The notes under the pieces: model-generated
The model's input: only the letters and a program-made list of their open reading frames with translations
What the model was told of the DNA's origin: nothing
Database searches by the model: none
NCBI RefSeq assembly: GCF_009807035.1
Contig: NZ_WUBI01000001.1
Span: 2,728,001-2,792,000, forward strand
Direction: 5' to 3'
DNA length: 64,000 bases
Source of the DNA: Paenibacillus dendrobii
GTDB taxonomy: Bacteria; Bacillota; Bacilli; Paenibacillales; Paenibacillaceae
Part shown: one piece after another, positions 42,299 to 51,799 of the stretch
Layout of the letters: every line of letters begins with the position of its first letter
Position numbering within the stretch: the first letter of the stretch is position 1
Made by a program: the position numbers and the translations under genes

Positions 42299-43210
42299 AT
42301 GACCTCATTGAACCGCTCACGTATTGCCGATCTCAGCCTGCTCATCGTTGCCATGATGTGGGGATGCACTTTTCTCATCGTGCAGCATGCGGTCAAAGTG
42401 CTGCCTCCGCTTGCCTTTAACGGCATCCGCTTCATAGGCGCAGCGATTTTGCTGGCTTTGATCATCACCGTTTTTTACCGCGGCCAGTGGCGGGCCATCA
42501 ACCGCCGGATGCTGCTGCATTCCTGCCTGCTGGGCCTTTTTTTATTTTTGGGTTATGCTTTTCAAACGGTAGGCCTGCTGTATACCACGACTTCCAACAC
42601 AGGCTTTATTACTGGATTATCGGTGGTCTTGGTCCCATTTCTCGCTCTAATCCTGCTCAAGCATCCGATTTCGCGTTTCACCTGGCTGAGTGCGCTGCTG
42701 GCGGCTGGCGGATTATATCTGCTGACCTTTGCAGGCTCGACGCTTGTATTTAACAAAGGGGACTTTCTTGTATTCCTGTGTGCGATCGCATTTGCCCTTC
42801 ATATCGCTTATACCGGCATTTTCGCACCACAGTACGCCGCATTGCCGCTGGCTGCGCTGCAAATGGCCGTCGTCGGCGTTCTCAGTTGCATCGGCTCCTT
42901 GCTGTTCGAAGACTTGGGTCCCATTGCGCAAACTATGGATCGGCTTGTGCAACCGGAGGTACTGTGGGCACTTCTCGTTTCCATCGGTCCTACAAGCGCA
43001 TTTGCGTTCTGGATTCAGACCGTATGCCAAAAGTACACCAGCCCTTCCCGGGTAGCCGTCATTTTTGCGATGGAACCGGTCTTCGCCGCACTTACCGGCC
43101 TGTGGTTTGGTGGAGAAAAGTTAGGAATCATGGCGAGTATCGGCTGCTTATGTATTTTTACGGGCATGATTCTGGCCGAATTGAAATCTGCGCCCCGTAC
43201 GGTACAATAG
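42299..43210 (+). CDS. DMT family (EamA) transporter
   Basis: About 303 residues with ten membrane segments in two EamA repeats; W-G-C-T-F, G-F-I-T-G-L-S-V-V-L-V-P-F and the late P-S-R-V-A-V-I-F-A-M-E-P-V-F-A are typical. It probably exports a metabolite or amino acid. The start is unsure: the ATG at 42299 lies right behind AAAGGA, so the TTG at 42308 with nine-base spacing is an equally good choice. Confidence 0.87.
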   Translation: MTSLNRSRIADLSLLIVAMMWGCTFLIVQHAVKVLPPLAFNGIRFIGAAILLALIITVFYRGQWRAINRRMLLHSCLLGLFLFLGYAFQTVGLLYTTTSNTGFITGLSVVLVPFLALILLKHPISRFTWLSALLAAGGLYLLTFAGSTLVFNKGDFLVFLCAIAFALHIAYTGIFAPQYAALPLAALQMAVVGVLSCIGSLLFEDLGPIAQTMDRLVQPEVLWALLVSIGPTSAFAFWIQTVCQKYTSPSRVAVIFAMEPVFAALTGLWFGGEKLGIMASIGCLCIFTGMILAELKSAPRTVQ

Positions 43211-43249
43211 AATGACCATACATTAGAGAAACAAGGGAGAGAGACAACC

Positions 43250-44047
43250 ATGTACAAACTGATTGCCATCGACATCGATGATACGCTGATCAACGACGAC
43301 AAGGAAGTTACCCCTGCGACGCAGCAGGCTCTGGAGCAAGCCGTAGCCAAGGACGTCGTGGTAACACTGGCCACCGGCCGTGCTTACGCTTCCGCCCAGA
43401 AGATAGCCCGCCAGACCGGATTGAACGTTCCGATCATTACATACCAGGGTGCACTGATCAAGAATCTCATGGATGAAAAAGTGCTTTATGAACGTTATGT
43501 GCCTAAAGACGCAGCACACAAGCTGTTCGAATACTGTATTGAGCATGACCTTCATCTGCAGGTGTATATCGATGATAAGCTGTATGCACGAGAAGAGAAT
43601 CAAAAACTCAAGGACTATAGCGAACTGAACCGTACGCCTTATTATATTGAGCCTAACTTCGAAAAGTTGATTGCTCAAAAAACGCCGAAAATGCTCATCA
43701 TTGATGATCCTGATTATTTGGACGAGATTGCTCCGGTACTGCGCGAGCTGCTTGGCAGTGAAGTGCACATCACCAAGTCCAAACCTCATTTCCTGGAGTT
43801 CATGCACAATGAAGGTACCAAGGGACATGCCCTGACCTTCCTGGCGAATCATTTTGGCGTCGATATGGCTGAGACCATGGCCCTTGGCGACTCTTGGAAT
43901 GACCATGAAATGCTCGAAGCCGCAGGTCTCGGCGTAGCCATGGGCAACGCCATTCAAGCGCTGAAGGATATTGCGGGCTATGTCACCCTCAGCAATAACG
44001 AGGACGGCGTGAAGGTCGCCATTGAAAAGTTTGTTTTGAACGCCTAG
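43250..44047 (+). CDS. Cof-type HAD phosphatase
   Basis: 265 residues. D-I-D-D-T-L at residue 8 is the HAD nucleophile motif; T-G-R-A-Y-A, a lysine in the S-K-P-H region and G-D-S-W-N-D-H-E-M follow. The C2-type cap between residues 85 and 190 places it with Cof/YitU/YwpJ sugar-phosphate or cofactor phosphatases. GGGAGA lies before the ATG. Confidence 0.9.
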   Translation: MYKLIAIDIDDTLINDDKEVTPATQQALEQAVAKDVVVTLATGRAYASAQKIARQTGLNVPIITYQGALIKNLMDEKVLYERYVPKDAAHKLFEYCIEHDLHLQVYIDDKLYAREENQKLKDYSELNRTPYYIEPNFEKLIAQKTPKMLIIDDPDYLDEIAPVLRELLGSEVHITKSKPHFLEFMHNEGTKGHALTFLANHFGVDMAETMALGDSWNDHEMLEAAGLGVAMGNAIQALKDIAGYVTLSNNEDGVKVAIEKFVLNA

Positions 44048-44093
44048 ACGCTTAGATTACTCCGATAAAAAAAGGTTCTATTCATTTCTTCAC

Positions 44094-44153
44094 AAAAAAG
44101 AAAGCCGGAGAGCAGGTTTCCATGCCTGTACCTCTTCGGCTGTCTTTCATATA
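44094..44153 (-). terminator. Terminator of the 44174 hydrolase gene
   Basis: On the minus strand GAAAGACAGCCGAAGAGG pairs with the CTCTCCGGCTTTC side through a bulged stem; TTTCTTTTTTG follows. Confidence 0.75.
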
Positions 44154-44173
44154 ACCCGTCCTCGATTCTACGA

Positions 44174-44944
44174 TCATCCCAATTGAACCTTCATCCCGGT
44201 TCGTGCCAGCACTACGTTCGGCGGCAGCGGATAATCCGCATTCACGTCGACGTTATGAGACATATGCGTATAGACGGTTTTTGCCGGCCTCACCTCGTTA
44301 AGCAGCAGGGCTGCTTCCTGCATGTCATATACCGAGCGCGCCGAGTATTCGGCCGTTTCGTGATAAAAGCTTGTACCCAGCACCAGCAGATCCAAATCAT
44401 GCAGCGGCTTCTTCTCTTCCTCGTTCAAGCCGATCGAATCGGAACAGTATACCCATCGGTACCCATTCTTCTCCAGGCGGTAGGCGTAAGAATATCCGTT
44501 GTAACCATGACAAACCTTCCAGCCGGAGACCACCCAACCTCCAAGCATGATTCCATCATCCACGGCCGTTATTTTCATATGCCTCGCCAACCACGGGAAC
44601 TGCTTCAAGATGGTATCGATGACTTCCTGCGGAGCGTACAGCTCCCCTTTTCGTCCAAGCCACCGGCAGGCATCCGCCCACTCGGGAAGTCCGCCAATGT
44701 GATCGAAATGGTCATGCGTGACCAAAATCTTTTCCGCAAAACGAAGTCCCCTGGCTTCCATCTGGCTGCGCCAATCCGGGCCGCAATCGATCAGAAAATC
44801 GCCTTCCTTTGCCTGGACCATCACCAACGAGCGCAGACGGCGATTGCTTCCTGTGGTCCTTGCTTCCGTGCATACATCACATTCACAGTAGACGCGAGGC
44901 ACCCCCATCGCATCGCCGGTCCCCAAGAAAACAAGTGAATCCAT
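44174..44944 (-). CDS. MBL-fold metallo-hydrolase, PhnP-like
   Basis: 256 residues. L-G-T-G-D-A-M-G-V-P, then C-E-C-D-V-C (a PhnP-type zinc-ribbon loop), T-H-D-H-F-D-H-I-G-G, and late T-H-M-S-H-N. These fit the PhnP/tRNase-Z-like phosphodiesterase branch of the metallo-beta-lactamase fold. PhnP itself works in phosphonate use; no phn genes are nearby, so the substrate is open. GAGGAGGG lies before the ATG. Confidence 0.88.
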   Translation of the reverse strand: MDSLVFLGTGDAMGVPRVYCECDVCTEARTTGSNRRLRSLVMVQAKEGDFLIDCGPDWRSQMEARGLRFAEKILVTHDHFDHIGGLPEWADACRWLGRKGELYAPQEVIDTILKQFPWLARHMKITAVDDGIMLGGWVVSGWKVCHGYNGYSYAYRLEKNGYRWVYCSDSIGLNEEEKKPLHDLDLLVLGTSFYHETAEYSARSVYDMQEAALLLNEVRPAKTVYTHMSHNVDVNADYPLPPNVVLARTGMKVQLG

Positions 44945-44976
44945 AACGATCTTCCCTCCTCAGCATCCTATTGGCG

Positions 44977-45453
44977 TTATATATTCAGTGTTTTTATCAT
45001 CACGTAGTTGGTCAACGGGATTCCCTTGCGCAATACACGCTGCTCTTCCGTGACGCAGTAACCCTTCCGTTCGAAAAAAGCTTTGGCGGTCACACTTGCC
45101 TCGGTCCAAAGCCTTCCGATCTGGAGGTTCCGGGCTTCCCTCTCCACCTTGCCAAGGAGAGCGGAAGCAACCCCTCTTCTCTGATACGCTTGATGCACAT
45201 AAAGCCGGTCGACGTATCCCTCAGATGTCATATCCACAAAGCCCGCGATGATTCCATCATCCTCGGCCACATACGCGATCCGGCCTCGAAACGACAAGAG
45301 CCACGCTATTTTTCGTTCACCCTTCTCGGCCAGGTCCGCCCATGCATTCAGCTGCTCCAGAGAATAGTCGCGGCTGTTCACCATATGAACCGTATGATAA
45401 AATAACTCGACCATCTCGTCCGTGTCCCGCTCTTCCCATTCTCGAATATTCAT
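44977..45453 (-). CDS. GNAT acetyltransferase (YafP-like)
   Basis: 158 residues. R-L-Y-V-H-Q-A-Y-Q-R-R-G-V-A-S-A-L-L contains the acetyl-CoA loop, and F-F-E-R-K-G-Y closes the fold. The N-terminal S-L-E-Q-L-N-A-W-A segment resembles YafP-type enzymes. Substrate unknown. AAAGGAGG lies before the ATG. Confidence 0.86.
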   Translation of the reverse strand: MNIREWEERDTDEMVELFYHTVHMVNSRDYSLEQLNAWADLAEKGERKIAWLLSFRGRIAYVAEDDGIIAGFVDMTSEGYVDRLYVHQAYQRRGVASALLGKVEREARNLQIGRLWTEASVTAKAFFERKGYCVTEEQRVLRKGIPLTNYVMIKTLNI

Positions 45454-45690
45454 GGATAGGAATGTACCTCCTTTACCAATAACCCGAATCTTCCGTGATT
45501 TATTGTATCACGCAGCGATGACAAGTGCTCGCCCCCTTCAGTCCAGCAAAAGCCGCGCAACAAAAACAGGACCTGCCACATTGGACAAATCCTTGTGCTA
45601 AAGCTTATTCGGCCCCTATCGCGCCCTGATTAGTCACTTTCCGTCCGTTCAGTTCCTTTGCCCTCTGACTTAAACGATGTTTAGCTGAGC

Positions 45691-46758
45691 TTACAATCCG
45701 GCGAGAACCTGATACCATATCCCTTTTTTGGAGTACAGGGTTTTACGGACTTGATCCCAGCCGCCCAAATAGGAAATATCGAATTGCCCAACAGGAACTT
45801 TGAAGCGGCTTTCATTGGCCTGAAGCACCTCTTCATTCACCGGGCGGAACCCGTAATCGGCAAACACCGTCTGCGCTTCTTTTTCCCGGAGATATTCAAC
45901 AAAGGCCTCGGCTACCTTGCGAGTTCCATGCTGATCAGCATACTGATCGACGACTGCAGCGGGGTTCTCGATCTTGATCGTGTATTCGGGAATGACTACG
46001 TCATACTTCTTGCCCTGCTTGATGCGCGCCAGCAGTTCGTTCTCATATGTCACCACGACGTCACCGACGCCGTACTCAAAAGCCGCCATAGACGCTCTCC
46101 CGCTCTTGTCCAGCGACTCGACGTTCCGGTGCACCTTTTCCAGAAAAGCTTTGGCGTAAGCCGGATTCTTCTCTCCTTGTTTCTCGGACAGCTTGAGTCC
46201 AGCACCATAGATTGCATTGATATCCCACTGAGCGCCGCCCGATGTTTGCGGATTCGGGTAGAGCACCTTGACGCCCGGTTTGGTTAAATCTTCAAAGTCG
46301 CGTATGCCAAGCGGATTCCCCTCACGGGTCCCCAGCACGACAATGGAGCGCGTGATCATGCCTTGATCCGCCGTATCCCGCCACTGTTTCTTAACGAGTC
46401 CTGCCTTGACCAGCTTATCCACATCGCCTTCCATCGCGAGCAGCGTCACATCCGCTTCAAATCCCCCAATGATTGCCCGTGCCTGCGTTCCGGATGCTTC
46501 ATAGGATTCCTGGAATTTGACCGTTTGTCCGGTCTTCGCCTTCCATTCCTGCTGGAACTTCGGCAAAATGTCTGCGAGCGCGTCCTTGGCGATGCTGTAT
46601 GCTCCGATGACCAACGTAACCTCCTTGCCATTGGCAGCGGCAGCGCTAGCTTCATTGCCAGACTCCCGGCTGCACCCTGACAGGATGCCCGCAAACAGCA
46701 GAAGGAAGCAGGCCATACTCACCATATACATTCTTAATCGGCTAAAGGATCGTTTCAT
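45691..46758 (-). CDS. cysP: Sulfate-binding lipoprotein of the CysTWA importer
   Basis: 355 residues from the ATG at 46758 with AAGGAGGA upstream; a longer frame reaches past cysA's end and is unlikely. Lipobox L-S-G-C. Y-P-N-P-Q-T-S-G-G-A-Q-W-D and the late T-V-F-A-D-Y-G-F-R-P-V are sulfate/thiosulfate-binding motifs. It captures sulfate outside the cell. Last gene of the operon, which is unusual since the binding protein is often first. Confidence 0.92.
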   Translation of the reverse strand: MKRSFSRLRMYMVSMACFLLLFAGILSGCSRESGNEASAAAANGKEVTLVIGAYSIAKDALADILPKFQQEWKAKTGQTVKFQESYEASGTQARAIIGGFEADVTLLAMEGDVDKLVKAGLVKKQWRDTADQGMITRSIVVLGTREGNPLGIRDFEDLTKPGVKVLYPNPQTSGGAQWDINAIYGAGLKLSEKQGEKNPAYAKAFLEKVHRNVESLDKSGRASMAAFEYGVGDVVVTYENELLARIKQGKKYDVVIPEYTIKIENPAAVVDQYADQHGTRKVAEAFVEYLREKEAQTVFADYGFRPVNEEVLQANESRFKVPVGQFDISYLGGWDQVRKTLYSKKGIWYQVLAGL

Positions 46759-46833
46759 ATGCGCTTCCTCCTTATTTAAACAATGAACCTTTCTCACGGA
46801 CCGCTCCGTGTACGGATTGTTCTTCCGATTCAT

Positions 46834-47898
46834 TTAAATAATCACTGGCATCGGATCGACCTTCAGCCGATTCTCCTCCATCCAGCTCCGCTCATGATTG
46901 AACAGGTATGCCCGGTGCACCAGCACCCTTACCTTCTGACCCGGCGTCAACGCAGGCTTCTCCAGTGAACGGTAAGTCATCAACTTATGGCTGCCGACTT
47001 CCACTTCCACCATCCACTCGCTTCCACGAAAATGCAGACGGTGCACGATTCCTTCCTCCGTCACCGACAGCATTTTGAATTCATGGGCATCTCCCACTTC
47101 AATATACTCCGGACGGATTAACGCACGCGTCTTTGTCTCGGTTCCCGCTTCCTCAAAGCCCTTCAATTCGGAGACGTCATCGATCATCGTCGATTCTCCG
47201 ATAAACGAAGCGACAAACGGCGTCGTCGGCTCCTTATAGATATCCCAAGGCGTTCCCTTCTGCTCCAGACGCCCCTGGTTCATAATCATAATCTCATCGG
47301 CGACCTCAATGGCCTCATCCTGATCATGGGTCACGAAAATCGAGGTAATACCCACGCGCTCAATCAACTCACGCAGCCAAGAGCGCAGCTCCTGCCTGAT
47401 CTTAGCGTCAATGGCGGCGAATGGCTCATCCAGCAGCAAGAGCTGAGGTTCAGGGGCGAGCGCCCGGGCAAAAGCAACCCGCTGGCGCTGCCCGCCGGAC
47501 AACTGATGGGGATATCGTTTCTCAAAACCCGAGAGACCGGTCAGCTCCACCAGCTCCATAACACGTTCTTTCAGCGCCGGCTTCGAGACCTTTTTCACCT
47601 TCAGGCCAAAAGCAATATTATCGAATACCGTCATATGCTTGAACAACGCATAGTTCTGAAAAACAAAACCGATTCCCCGCTCCTGAGGCAGCAAATGGTT
47701 GACCAGTTCGCCATGGAAACGGATTTCTCCGGCATTCGGCTGCTCAAGACCCGCAAGCATCCGCAGGACGGAGGTTTTCCCACCGCCGCTCGGCCCCAGA
47801 AGCCCGATCAGATGGCCTTTTGCAATATCAAAGCTGACATCCTTGACGGCGTGAAAATCGCCAAAATGCTTGTTTAAACCGCGAACCTCAATATGCAT
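46834..47898 (-). CDS. cysA: Sulfate ABC transporter ATP-binding protein
   Basis: 354 residues. Walker A G-P-S-G-G-G-K-T-S, signature L-S-G-G-Q-R-Q-R, Walker B L-L-L-D-E-P-F-A-A-I-D, H-loop V-T-H-D-Q, then a C-terminal TOBE-type domain. Powers CysT/CysW. GGGGAG lies before the ATG, right behind cysW. Confidence 0.94.
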   Translation of the reverse strand: MHIEVRGLNKHFGDFHAVKDVSFDIAKGHLIGLLGPSGGGKTSVLRMLAGLEQPNAGEIRFHGELVNHLLPQERGIGFVFQNYALFKHMTVFDNIAFGLKVKKVSKPALKERVMELVELTGLSGFEKRYPHQLSGGQRQRVAFARALAPEPQLLLLDEPFAAIDAKIRQELRSWLRELIERVGITSIFVTHDQDEAIEVADEIMIMNQGRLEQKGTPWDIYKEPTTPFVASFIGESTMIDDVSELKGFEEAGTETKTRALIRPEYIEVGDAHEFKMLSVTEEGIVHRLHFRGSEWMVEVEVGSHKLMTYRSLEKPALTPGQKVRVLVHRAYLFNHERSWMEENRLKVDPMPVII

Positions 47899-47899
47899 A

Positions 47900-48697
47900 T
47901 CAGTGCACTCCCCTTCTTTTTTTCGCCCATTCCATCATCAGCATAAGTCCTATGGAGAACGCCGCGAGTACCAGGGCTGCCCCATTCGCCGAAGTTACGT
48001 TAAAATTCTCGACATCCTGGTAAATTAACGTCGTCGCGGTTTGGGTACGGTTAATGATATTGCCGGAGACCACCAAGACCGCGCCAAACTCGCCAAGCGC
48101 GCGGGCAATGGTTAAGACCACACCATAGATGACCGCCCAGCGGATCGAAGGCCAGGTGACCTTCCAGAATGTCGTCCAACTGTACGCTCCGAGCGTGGAG
48201 GCTGCTTCTTCCTGCTGAGTGCCTATCTCCTGCAGCACAGGCATCACTTCACGGACCATCAGCGGAAAGGTCACGAACAGCGTCGCAATCACCATCCCAG
48301 GGAACGCATAGACGATTTTAAATCCGATATGCTCGAAAAATGTTCCGGCGGCACTTCCCGGACCAAGCAACAGCACAATCATGAGACCGCCAATGACAGG
48401 TGATACGGCATATGGCAGATCAACAATGCTATTTAAGAGTCGCCGAAGCCCCCGGCTCATCCATGTGCCCCGCACCAGATAGACCGCCGTCATCATCCCT
48501 AGCAGCGTATTCAGAAGGGTGACGGTCACGACGACTAAAGCCGTCATCATAAAAGCATGCAGAGCCTCCGGCCGGGATAACGCCGCCCCCAGCTCGCCGA
48601 GCCCTCCGCTGAACGCAGCCAACGTCATTTTACAGAGCGGGATAATCAGAAGTACGGTAAATACAGCATAGGTTAGTGCGATCCAGAGCTTGTTCAT
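47900..48697 (-). CDS. cysW: Sulfate ABC transporter permease W
   Basis: 265 residues from the ATG at 48697, which overlaps the cysT stop by four bases (ATGA) and has GGGGGAA upstream. About six membrane segments; the ABC permease loop E-E-A-A-S-T-L-G-A and R-A-L-G-E-F-G-A-V are visible. Forms the channel with CysT. Confidence 0.93.
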   Translation of the reverse strand: MNKLWIALTYAVFTVLLIIPLCKMTLAAFSGGLGELGAALSRPEALHAFMMTALVVVTVTLLNTLLGMMTAVYLVRGTWMSRGLRRLLNSIVDLPYAVSPVIGGLMIVLLLGPGSAAGTFFEHIGFKIVYAFPGMVIATLFVTFPLMVREVMPVLQEIGTQQEEAASTLGAYSWTTFWKVTWPSIRWAVIYGVVLTIARALGEFGAVLVVSGNIINRTQTATTLIYQDVENFNVTSANGAALVLAAFSIGLMLMMEWAKKRRGVH

Positions 48698-49509
48698 TGG
48701 TTTTTCCCCCGTGTTTGTACCCAGTTCACGACCCATAGAATGCCAAAGGAGAGCGTTAACAGAATCACGGACACCGCCGCTGCTCCCGCCGTATTATCAC
48801 TTTCAACCTCGCCATATATATACACCGAAGCGACCAGCGTCCGGCCCGGAATATTCCCGGCAACCAGCACTACCGCTCCAAACTCGGCCAGCGCCCTAGA
48901 GAAGGCGAGCATCCCTCCGCTTAGAATACCTGGCAGCATCGAAGGAAGAACCACTTGGAAGAAGACCTTAGGACCAGACGCACCCAGCGTTCTTGCCGCT
49001 TCTTCCTCGGACGGATCAATCTCCTCCAGCAGCGGCTGTACCGCGCGAATGACAAACGGAAAAGTCACGAACACCATCGCGATAATAATCGCTGGGGAAT
49101 GGAATACAATTTCAAACCCGAAGGCACTTGCAACTTTACCGACCCAGCTCACGGGTCCGAGCAGCAGCAGGATCATCAGTCCGCCTACAGCTGTCGGCAA
49201 TGCGAAGGGCAAATCTACCAGACTATTTAGCAGCGACCTTCCCGGAAAACGACATCGTACCAGTACCCACCCGATCATCGTGCCGATCAGCATATTCACA
49301 ATCGCCGCGGTAAGCGCCAATCGGACGGTCAACAGTACCGCCTTCCAAGCGATGGGATCCGTCACGCTGTCCACAAACAAGCGCCAGCCTTCCGAGAAGG
49401 AATGATAGTAGACGCCTAGCAACGGAAGAATGACAAGCAGCACAAAATATAGCAGAAGGGTGCTCCGAAACCCCCATGTCCAGCCCTTATGACGCAGCAG
49501 TGTATTCAT
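48694..49509 (-). CDS. cysT: Sulfate ABC transporter permease T
   Basis: 271 residues, about six membrane segments; E-E-E-A-A-R-T-L-G-A and R-A-L-A-E-F-G-A-V-V are the EAA-loop motifs. First gene of cysT-cysW-cysA-cysP. Confidence 0.93.
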   Translation of the reverse strand: MNTLLRHKGWTWGFRSTLLLYFVLLVILPLLGVYYHSFSEGWRLFVDSVTDPIAWKAVLLTVRLALTAAIVNMLIGTMIGWVLVRCRFPGRSLLNSLVDLPFALPTAVGGLMILLLLGPVSWVGKVASAFGFEIVFHSPAIIIAMVFVTFPFVIRAVQPLLEEIDPSEEEAARTLGASGPKVFFQVVLPSMLPGILSGGMLAFSRALAEFGAVVLVAGNIPGRTLVASVYIYGEVESDNTAGAAAVSVILLTLSFGILWVVNWVQTRGKNQ

Positions 49510-49822
49510 ACGGCTTCTCCCCGCCTTCCTGAACTCCGATCATACATCATTTCAACATTGCTAAAATAGGCATTTAATCTTACAATCAAATTAATTCCTA
49601 TTTGTATACTTGGTTTTTCACTTAAGTGATACTTTACCAAAAACTGTATTCAATCGTCAATATATAAGTTAAAATGAATCACTCTGTTCTTTGCGGAAAA
49701 TTCCGTATAAATGGGGTATACATATATTAGCGTTTTTATTTAGAAAATAACTCCACCAGATGTAATTTCAGAAACAGGATGAATGTTATCAAAAAGCGAA
49801 AAGCAAAGAGAGGAGATTGAGC
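49510..49822. other. Divergent promoter region of the cys operon and yjbQ
   Basis: 313 AT-rich bases. Several TTGTATACTT and TTTCACTTAAGTG-like short palindromes suggest promoters and perhaps a sulfur-regulator site, but I cannot assign a specific operator. No gene seen. Confidence 0.45.
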
Positions 49823-50224
49823 ATGCTGCACACACTGGATTTGGCCACAACCGGCCGGGATGAAATGAGGGATGTTACCCGTGACATCATATCACTCGTA
49901 CATAAAAGCGGTGTCAGGGAAGGAACTGTACTTATTTACTGCCCGCATACGACAGCGGGGATCGCAATTAACGAAAACGCTGATCCGGACGTCAAAAGGG
50001 ATGTATTGATGCGTTTGGATGAGGTCTATCCTTGGAAGCACCCCAAATACCGGCATGCCGAGGGCAACACCGCTTCCCACTTGAAGTCAATCACCTGCGG
50101 TCCGTCTCAAACGGTCATCATCAGCGAAGGCGAGCTCCTGCTTGGGCGCTGGCAGGGCATTTATTTTTGCGAGTTCGACGGTCCCCGCCGCAGACAATTT
50201 CATGTGAAGATCATGCAGGGCTAA
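49823..50224 (+). CDS. YjbQ/UPF0047 family protein
   Basis: 133 residues from the ATG at 49823 (AGAGGAGA six bases upstream). [19 protein letters not shown] and the late H-V-K-I mark the YjbQ fold, with conserved histidines at a likely metal site. Members have weak thiamine-phosphate synthase activity; the true role is not settled. Confidence 0.9.
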   Translation: MLHTLDLATTGRDEMRDVTRDIISLVHKSGVREGTVLIYCPHTTAGIAINENADPDVKRDVLMRLDEVYPWKHPKYRHAEGNTASHLKSITCGPSQTVIISEGELLLGRWQGIYFCEFDGPRRRQFHVKIMQG

Positions 50225-50265
50225 TCTTATGCAACGGAGAGGCTTCAACAAAACAAAACAGGCGT

Positions 50266-50293
50266 CGGGGTTCAGGCAAGTTTGCCTAACCCC
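50266..50293. terminator. Inverted repeat between yjbQ and the TetR gene
   Basis: GGGGTTCAGGCAA pairs with TTGCCTAACCCC. T-rich sequence (GTTTTGTTTTG) follows on the minus strand some bases later, so it may serve the convergent TetR gene. Confidence 0.5.
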
Positions 50294-50473
50294 TTCACCT
50301 TCCAAACAGCAGCACGCTTTTACGCAATACCAATTCAACGCTATAAAGTGCATGTCTAGCGTGAGACCAGCATCTATCCTCTACCCCCACGTTGTACAAT
50401 ATGTTTTTCGTTGCATTATCCTCGCGAAATCGGGAATAGACAGCTTGAAGTTTGCTTTTCGATATCCACATGG

Positions 50474-51058
50474 CTACCGTAAGCCTTCACAACATATTTT
50501 CACATGCTTTAGTGCTGCAGGTTTGACCTCCTCAAAAGTAACCCGATCCTGTATGTAGTAAGAGATAAATCCGTGCATAGACAAAAATAGCGTGAGCGGA
50601 AGATTCCGGCAGAATTCCTGACCGTGCGTTTCTTCGTTCATATAACGGCGCACGATGGAAGCAAACAAATCCAAACAGCGCCCCTGTTCCGTCCGGCAGT
50701 AGGACAACAGCTCCTCGTCCCGGATCATGAACATAATTTCATACTGGTACGGATGATCCAGTCCGAAGCGGATAAATTCAATCATCAACTGCTCTACTTT
50801 ACTTAAATCCTGAACAGGAGATGCCTTGATGACCTTATTCAGCTGGACCGCAAGATTATTGAAATCCTCTACGACTATGGCGTAAAACAGCTCCGCCTTT
50901 TCCTTAAAATGATAATACAAGGAACCATGACTATAACCTAAATGCTGACCGATACTGCGCATGGAGATGGCCCTGTAGCCTTTTGTGACGAACAAATGCC
51001 TGGCTGCTTCCAGAATCCTCTCCCTGGATAACTCCTGTTCCACTGCTCTTCTTGCCAT
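50474..51058 (-). CDS. TetR family transcriptional regulator
   Basis: 194 residues. The N-terminal helix-turn-helix reads A-A-R-H-L-F-V-T-K-G-Y and S-M-R-S-I-G-Q-H-L-G-Y-S-H-G-S-L-Y-Y-H-F, standard for TetR. The C-terminal ligand domain is not identifiable. It follows the IMPACT-family gene by five bases, so the two are probably cotranscribed. Confidence 0.9.
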   Translation of the reverse strand: MARRAVEQELSRERILEAARHLFVTKGYRAISMRSIGQHLGYSHGSLYYHFKEKAELFYAIVVEDFNNLAVQLNKVIKASPVQDLSKVEQLMIEFIRFGLDHPYQYEIMFMIRDEELLSYCRTEQGRCLDLFASIVRRYMNEETHGQEFCRNLPLTLFLSMHGFISYYIQDRVTFEEVKPAALKHVKICCEGLR

Positions 51059-51063
51059 AGACT

Positions 51064-51696
51064 TTATTCCCCTTCAATAAAATAAAGCTGCTCACCCTCC
51101 GTAATCAGGGACTGCCCCTGAGTCAGATCCACCATCCACGACATGAACTCCTGTACCTCCGCATCGAGCGGCAGGCATTCCAGCATTACCTTGTCAGTAA
51201 AGCTCGTTTCCCCCATGCGTACCTCACGGCTGCGTAGCTCATTTTCAACCTTGCCTAACCATGTATATTCTAATTCTACAAAAATTTGACGGTGAAGTAC
51301 ACGTGTAATCGCTTCACCCGACTCAATTGCTGCTACGGCCCCATCCGCATAGGCGCGAATCAGACCACCGGCACCCAGCATAATCCCGCCAAAATAACGG
51401 GTGACCACGATCGCCACATTCTTCAGACCCTGATTCCGGATCACCTCAAGAATCGGCTTTCCCGCCGTTCCGCTAGGTTCACCATCATCCGACTGTTTCT
51501 GGATCTCGTCACGTTCGCCAATCATATAGGCAAAGCAATTATGCGTGGCATTCCAGTGCTTTTTCCGGATGTCCTCAATAAAAGCGTTTGCATCGTCCTC
51601 GCTTTCGACCGGCTTGATATGTCCGATAAAACGCGATTTTTTAATCACGATTTCTTTTTCTCCACTTTTTCGAACCGTACGGTAACGTTCTATCAT
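51064..51696 (-). CDS. yvyE: YigZ/IMPACT family protein
   Basis: 210 residues from the ATG at 51696 (AAAGGG eight bases upstream), the usual family length; a longer frame to 51747 runs into the terminator-like repeat. K-K-S-R-F-I-G-H-I, N-C-F-A-Y, D-D-G-E-P-S-G-T-A-G-K-P-I-L and T-R-Y-F-G-G-I-M-L-G-A-G-G-L are UPF0029/IMPACT motifs. Possible nucleic-acid binding; role unknown. Confidence 0.9.
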   Translation of the reverse strand: MIERYRTVRKSGEKEIVIKKSRFIGHIKPVESEDDANAFIEDIRKKHWNATHNCFAYMIGERDEIQKQSDDGEPSGTAGKPILEVIRNQGLKNVAIVVTRYFGGIMLGAGGLIRAYADGAVAAIESGEAITRVLHRQIFVELEYTWLGKVENELRSREVRMGETSFTDKVMLECLPLDAEVQEFMSWMVDLTQGQSLITEGEQLYFIEGE

Positions 51697-51721
51697 TCCT
51701 ATAACCCTTTCCCTGATTGGA

Positions 51722-51768
51722 AAGAAAGCAGTCCCCCGTGTGATCATCCAACCGGTGAACTGCTTCCT
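51722..51768 (-). terminator. Possible terminator of pgi
   Basis: On the minus strand GAAGCAGT pairs with ACTGCTTTC, enclosing an inner CACCGG region; TTTCTTTCC follows. It is about 30 bases beyond the pgi stop. Confidence 0.5.
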
Positions 51769-51799
51769 TCTGTCTTATGTTAATACGTAAGATGTTTAG